The position numbers were made by a program, and so were the translations under genes. From the NCBI GenBank assembly GCA_030429565.1, contig JAUIFE010000017.1, positions 119,006 through 183,005 of the forward strand: a stretch of DNA of 64,000 nucleotides, given 5' to 3'. The stretch is from Holophagae bacterium (lineage in GTDB: Bacteria; Acidobacteriota; Holophagae; Acanthopleuribacterales; Acanthopleuribacteraceae). Shown here one piece after another: positions 62,647 to 64,000 of this stretch (its first letter is position 1; each line of letters begins with the position of its first letter). The notes beneath the pieces were generated by a model, which worked only from the letters and a program-made list of their open reading frames with translations, was not told the DNA's origin and ran no database searches.

Positions 62647-63311
62647 GCTTCGTCGCTAAGGCGCCGTCGGGCTTCTGTTTCGATGGCGTCGATGACTTCT
62701 GCCTGGCTAAGGTTATCCGTTGCCAGGCGCCAGGCATCCTCCGCCGGTTTGAGGGGGGCCAGTTCTCGTGTGCTGTCCTTGCGGTCGCGCTCTTTGAGCG
62801 CTTTTAGAATTTCGTCCAAACTCTCGTCCGCTTGCTCCGCGCCTACCTGGCGCCAGCGTCGCTCGGCCCTCACCGCGTCATCGGCGGTGAGAAACACCTT
62901 GAGGAACGCCTTGGGGAATACCACCGTGCCGATGTCACGACCGTCGAGGACGCACGGCCGTTCGCCGGCGATGCGCCGCTGCAGGTCGGTCAGAAAGGTG
63001 CGGACCGCTGCTTGAGCGCTGATGAAACTGGCGTTGGCGGTGACCTCCGCGCTGCGAATCGCATCGTTAACCACGCGACCTTGTAGGAGAATGTCGCCTG
63101 CCTGGAAATCAACCGCCAATTGGCGAAGCCATGCACCCTGCGTCGGTAGGCTGGTTTCACGGCCCGCTTCCAGCCATGCCAGCGTTACCGCGCGGTAGGT
63201 GGCGCCTGTATCGAGGTAGGTCCAATTCAGTCGTTTGGCCAAGGCTTTGGCCACGGTGCTTTTGCCGACCCCGCTTGGGCCGTCGATGGCAATGACTTTG
63301 GTGGTCGCCAA
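62643..63311 (-). CDS. cmk: Cytidylate kinase
   Basis: 222 residues, phosphorylates CMP and dCMP with ATP. N-terminal IAIDGPSGVGKSTVAKALA is the P-loop; the CMK-specific segments follow: YLDTGATYRAVTLA, then VTANASFISAQAAVR, DGRDIGTVVFPKAFLKVFLTADDAVRAERR. Start is TTG 63311, with GGGAGG 8 bases upstream; no ATG is placed to give the conserved N-terminus. Its downstream partner is yraN and upstream is the gene with the repeat-rich tail. Confidence 0.95.
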   Translation of the reverse strand: MATTKVIAIDGPSGVGKSTVAKALAKRLNWTYLDTGATYRAVTLAWLEAGRETSLPTQGAWLRQLAVDFQAGDILLQGRVVNDAIRSAEVTANASFISAQAAVRTFLTDLQRRIAGERPCVLDGRDIGTVVFPKAFLKVFLTADDAVRAERRWRQVGAEQADESLDEILKALKERDRKDSTRELAPLKPAEDAWRLATDNLSQAEVIDAIETEARRRLSDEA

Positions 63312-63356
63312 GGCGGCACCCTCCCTAGGTTCTTTTTTTTACTTTAATTGGCTGAC

Positions 63357-64000
63357 TTAGCCGCGTCCGCGTGGGGTTTTGCCCGAGCCGCGTCCGCCCT
63401 TGAAGCCGCCACCGCCGCCTTTGCCGCCCTTAAAGCCGCCTGATTTGAAGCCGCCGCCCTTGCCGCCTTTGCCGCCTTTTCCTTTGCCGCCGCCTGCGCC
63501 GCCGCGTCCACCGAACCCACCGCGCTCTTTGCTGTAGGGTTTGTAGTGCGCTTTGGTTTGCGACTCGCCGCTTTCGCCGGGTTTACCGGTGCTGCGTGAT
63601 TCGCCGCGTGAGCCTTTGGCGCTGCTAGGTTTGCGTCTATCATCGCGGTTGCTGTGGTCACGTCGTTCTGAGCGGCCTTCGCGTGCTCCGTATTCGCGAC
63701 GGTCGGAACGGTCGCGACGGTCACCGCGTTCGGAGCGGTCGCCGCGTTCAGAACGGTCGCCACGATAGCTGCGCTCGGAGCGGTCGCCGCGTTCAGAACG
63801 GTCGCCACGATAGCTGCGCTCGGAGCGTTCGCCACGTTCAGAACGTTCGCCACGATAGCTGCGCTCGGAGCGTTCGCCACGATAGCTGCGCTCGGAGCGT
63901 TCGCCACGTTCAGAACGGTCGCCACGATAGCTGCGCTCGGAGCGTTCGCCACGTTCAGAACGGTCGCCACGATAGCTGCGCTCGGAGCGTTCGCCACGTT
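63357..64000 (-). CDS. C-terminal Arg/Ser/Gly-rich tail of a protein whose body lies beyond the window (possibly RluB)
   Basis: The true frame here has no start codon inside the window. It reads repeated RGERSERSYRGDRSER units, then RRDRSDRREYGAREGRSERR, then a Gly/Lys/Phe-rich run and ends GKTPRGRG and TAA at 63357-63359. Such basic RGG-like tails occur at the C-terminus of 23S rRNA pseudouridine synthases (RluB type) and DEAD-box helicases and are thought to bind RNA. The gene order scpB-rluB-cmk is common in bacteria, so RluB is the first guess. A competing frame in the same stretch (Ala/Asn/Val-rich) is a by-product of the repeats. Confidence 0.7.
   Translation of the reverse strand, partial: RGERSERSYRGDRSERGERSERSYRGDRSERGERSERSYRGERSERSYRGERSERGERSERSYRGDRSERGDRSERSYRGDRSERGDRSERGDRRDRSDRREYGAREGRSERRDHSNRDDRRKPSSAKGSRGESRSTGKPGESGESQTKAHYKPYSKERGGFGGRGGAGGGKGKGGKGGKGGGFKSGGFKGGKGGGGGFKGGRGSGKTPRGRG
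63761..64000 (-). repeat. 45-bp tandem repeats in the RGG-like tail
   Basis: Units beginning CACGATAGCTGCGCTCGGAG on the plus strand start at 63761, 63806, 63851 (shortened to 27 bp), 63878, 63923 and 63968 (cut by the window end). All are in frame for a Ser/Arg/Glu/Gly-rich tail. Imperfect older copies continue leftwards to about 63690. Confidence 0.92.

Noticed and set aside
63344..63997. Open Ala/Asn/Val-rich frame of 217 codons on the minus strand
   Set aside because: It is the out-of-frame reading of 45-bp repeats. The other frame gives an RS/RGG-like tail ending in a stop at 63357 and fits known protein tails.
1..64000. CRISPR arrays, tRNA or rRNA genes, insertion sequences
   Set aside because: None found by eye. 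The Rpn genes are sometimes labelled transposase-like, but no transposase, terminal inverted repeats or target duplications are visible.

Overview
This 64 kb window is ordinary chromosomal DNA from a Gram-negative bacterium. Envelope genes set the character: two TonB-dependent receptors, an Mla-type lipid transporter, an alpha-2-macroglobulin, a type IV pilin accessory protein and an exopolysaccharide cluster. MqnD points to menaquinone made by the futalosine route. Two large Ser/Thr kinases with extracytoplasmic tails, a ligand-sensor/GGDEF protein and frequent, well-supported TTG starts fit an Acidobacteriota (Holophagae-like) or deltaproteobacterial-type genome. That placement is inference; no rRNA or tRNA gene is visible. 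Nearly the whole window is coding, with genes on both strands and many 4-bp ATGA/GTGA couplings.

Layout. 1-8 kb: the end of a DUF115 (MptE-like) protein, then minus-strand genes for a C5 DNA methyltransferase, a SAM methyltransferase, MqnD, a zinc-ribbon protein, DapF, an exported JAMM-like protein and a glutaredoxin-rhodanese fusion, then a YbaK-type deacylase. 8.3-13.1 kb: a two-component-like sensor with a degenerate GGDEF domain, then an Rpn nuclease gene with an internal start, plus a separate nearby copy of only its C-terminal part. 13.5-18.3 kb: an mlaE-mlaF-mlaD-lipoprotein operon and gatB. 18.5-25 kb: a giant receptor kinase and a secreted beta-helix protein with a dockerin-like end. 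25-29.7 kb: an ABC exporter whose two permeases carry extracytoplasmic peptidase-type domains, one apparently active and one degenerate. 30.5-43 kb: a 5'-nucleotidase, an aldo/keto reductase, a 2002-residue alpha-2-macroglobulin, small unknown proteins and a BtuB-like receptor under a cobalamin riboswitch. 43.6-50.7 kb: a pilin accessory gene and an exopolysaccharide cluster (O-antigen ligase type protein, two glycosyltransferases, heparinase-type lyase). 51-56 kb: a TonB receptor broken by one in-frame TAA, and a dipeptidyl peptidase IV. 56-62 kb: a three-gene module of PEGA kinase, TPR/propeller protein and PEGA/PDZ protein. 62-64 kb: yraN, cmk and the repeat-rich tail of an upstream gene, possibly rluB.

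The most interesting items are: the Rpn gene with a probable gene-within-gene antitoxin start and a stand-alone copy of that antitoxin segment with a different number of 4-residue repeats; the ABC transporter with paired active and inactive peptidase domains; the kinase/PEGA/TPR/PDZ envelope signalling module; and the single-stop TonB receptor.
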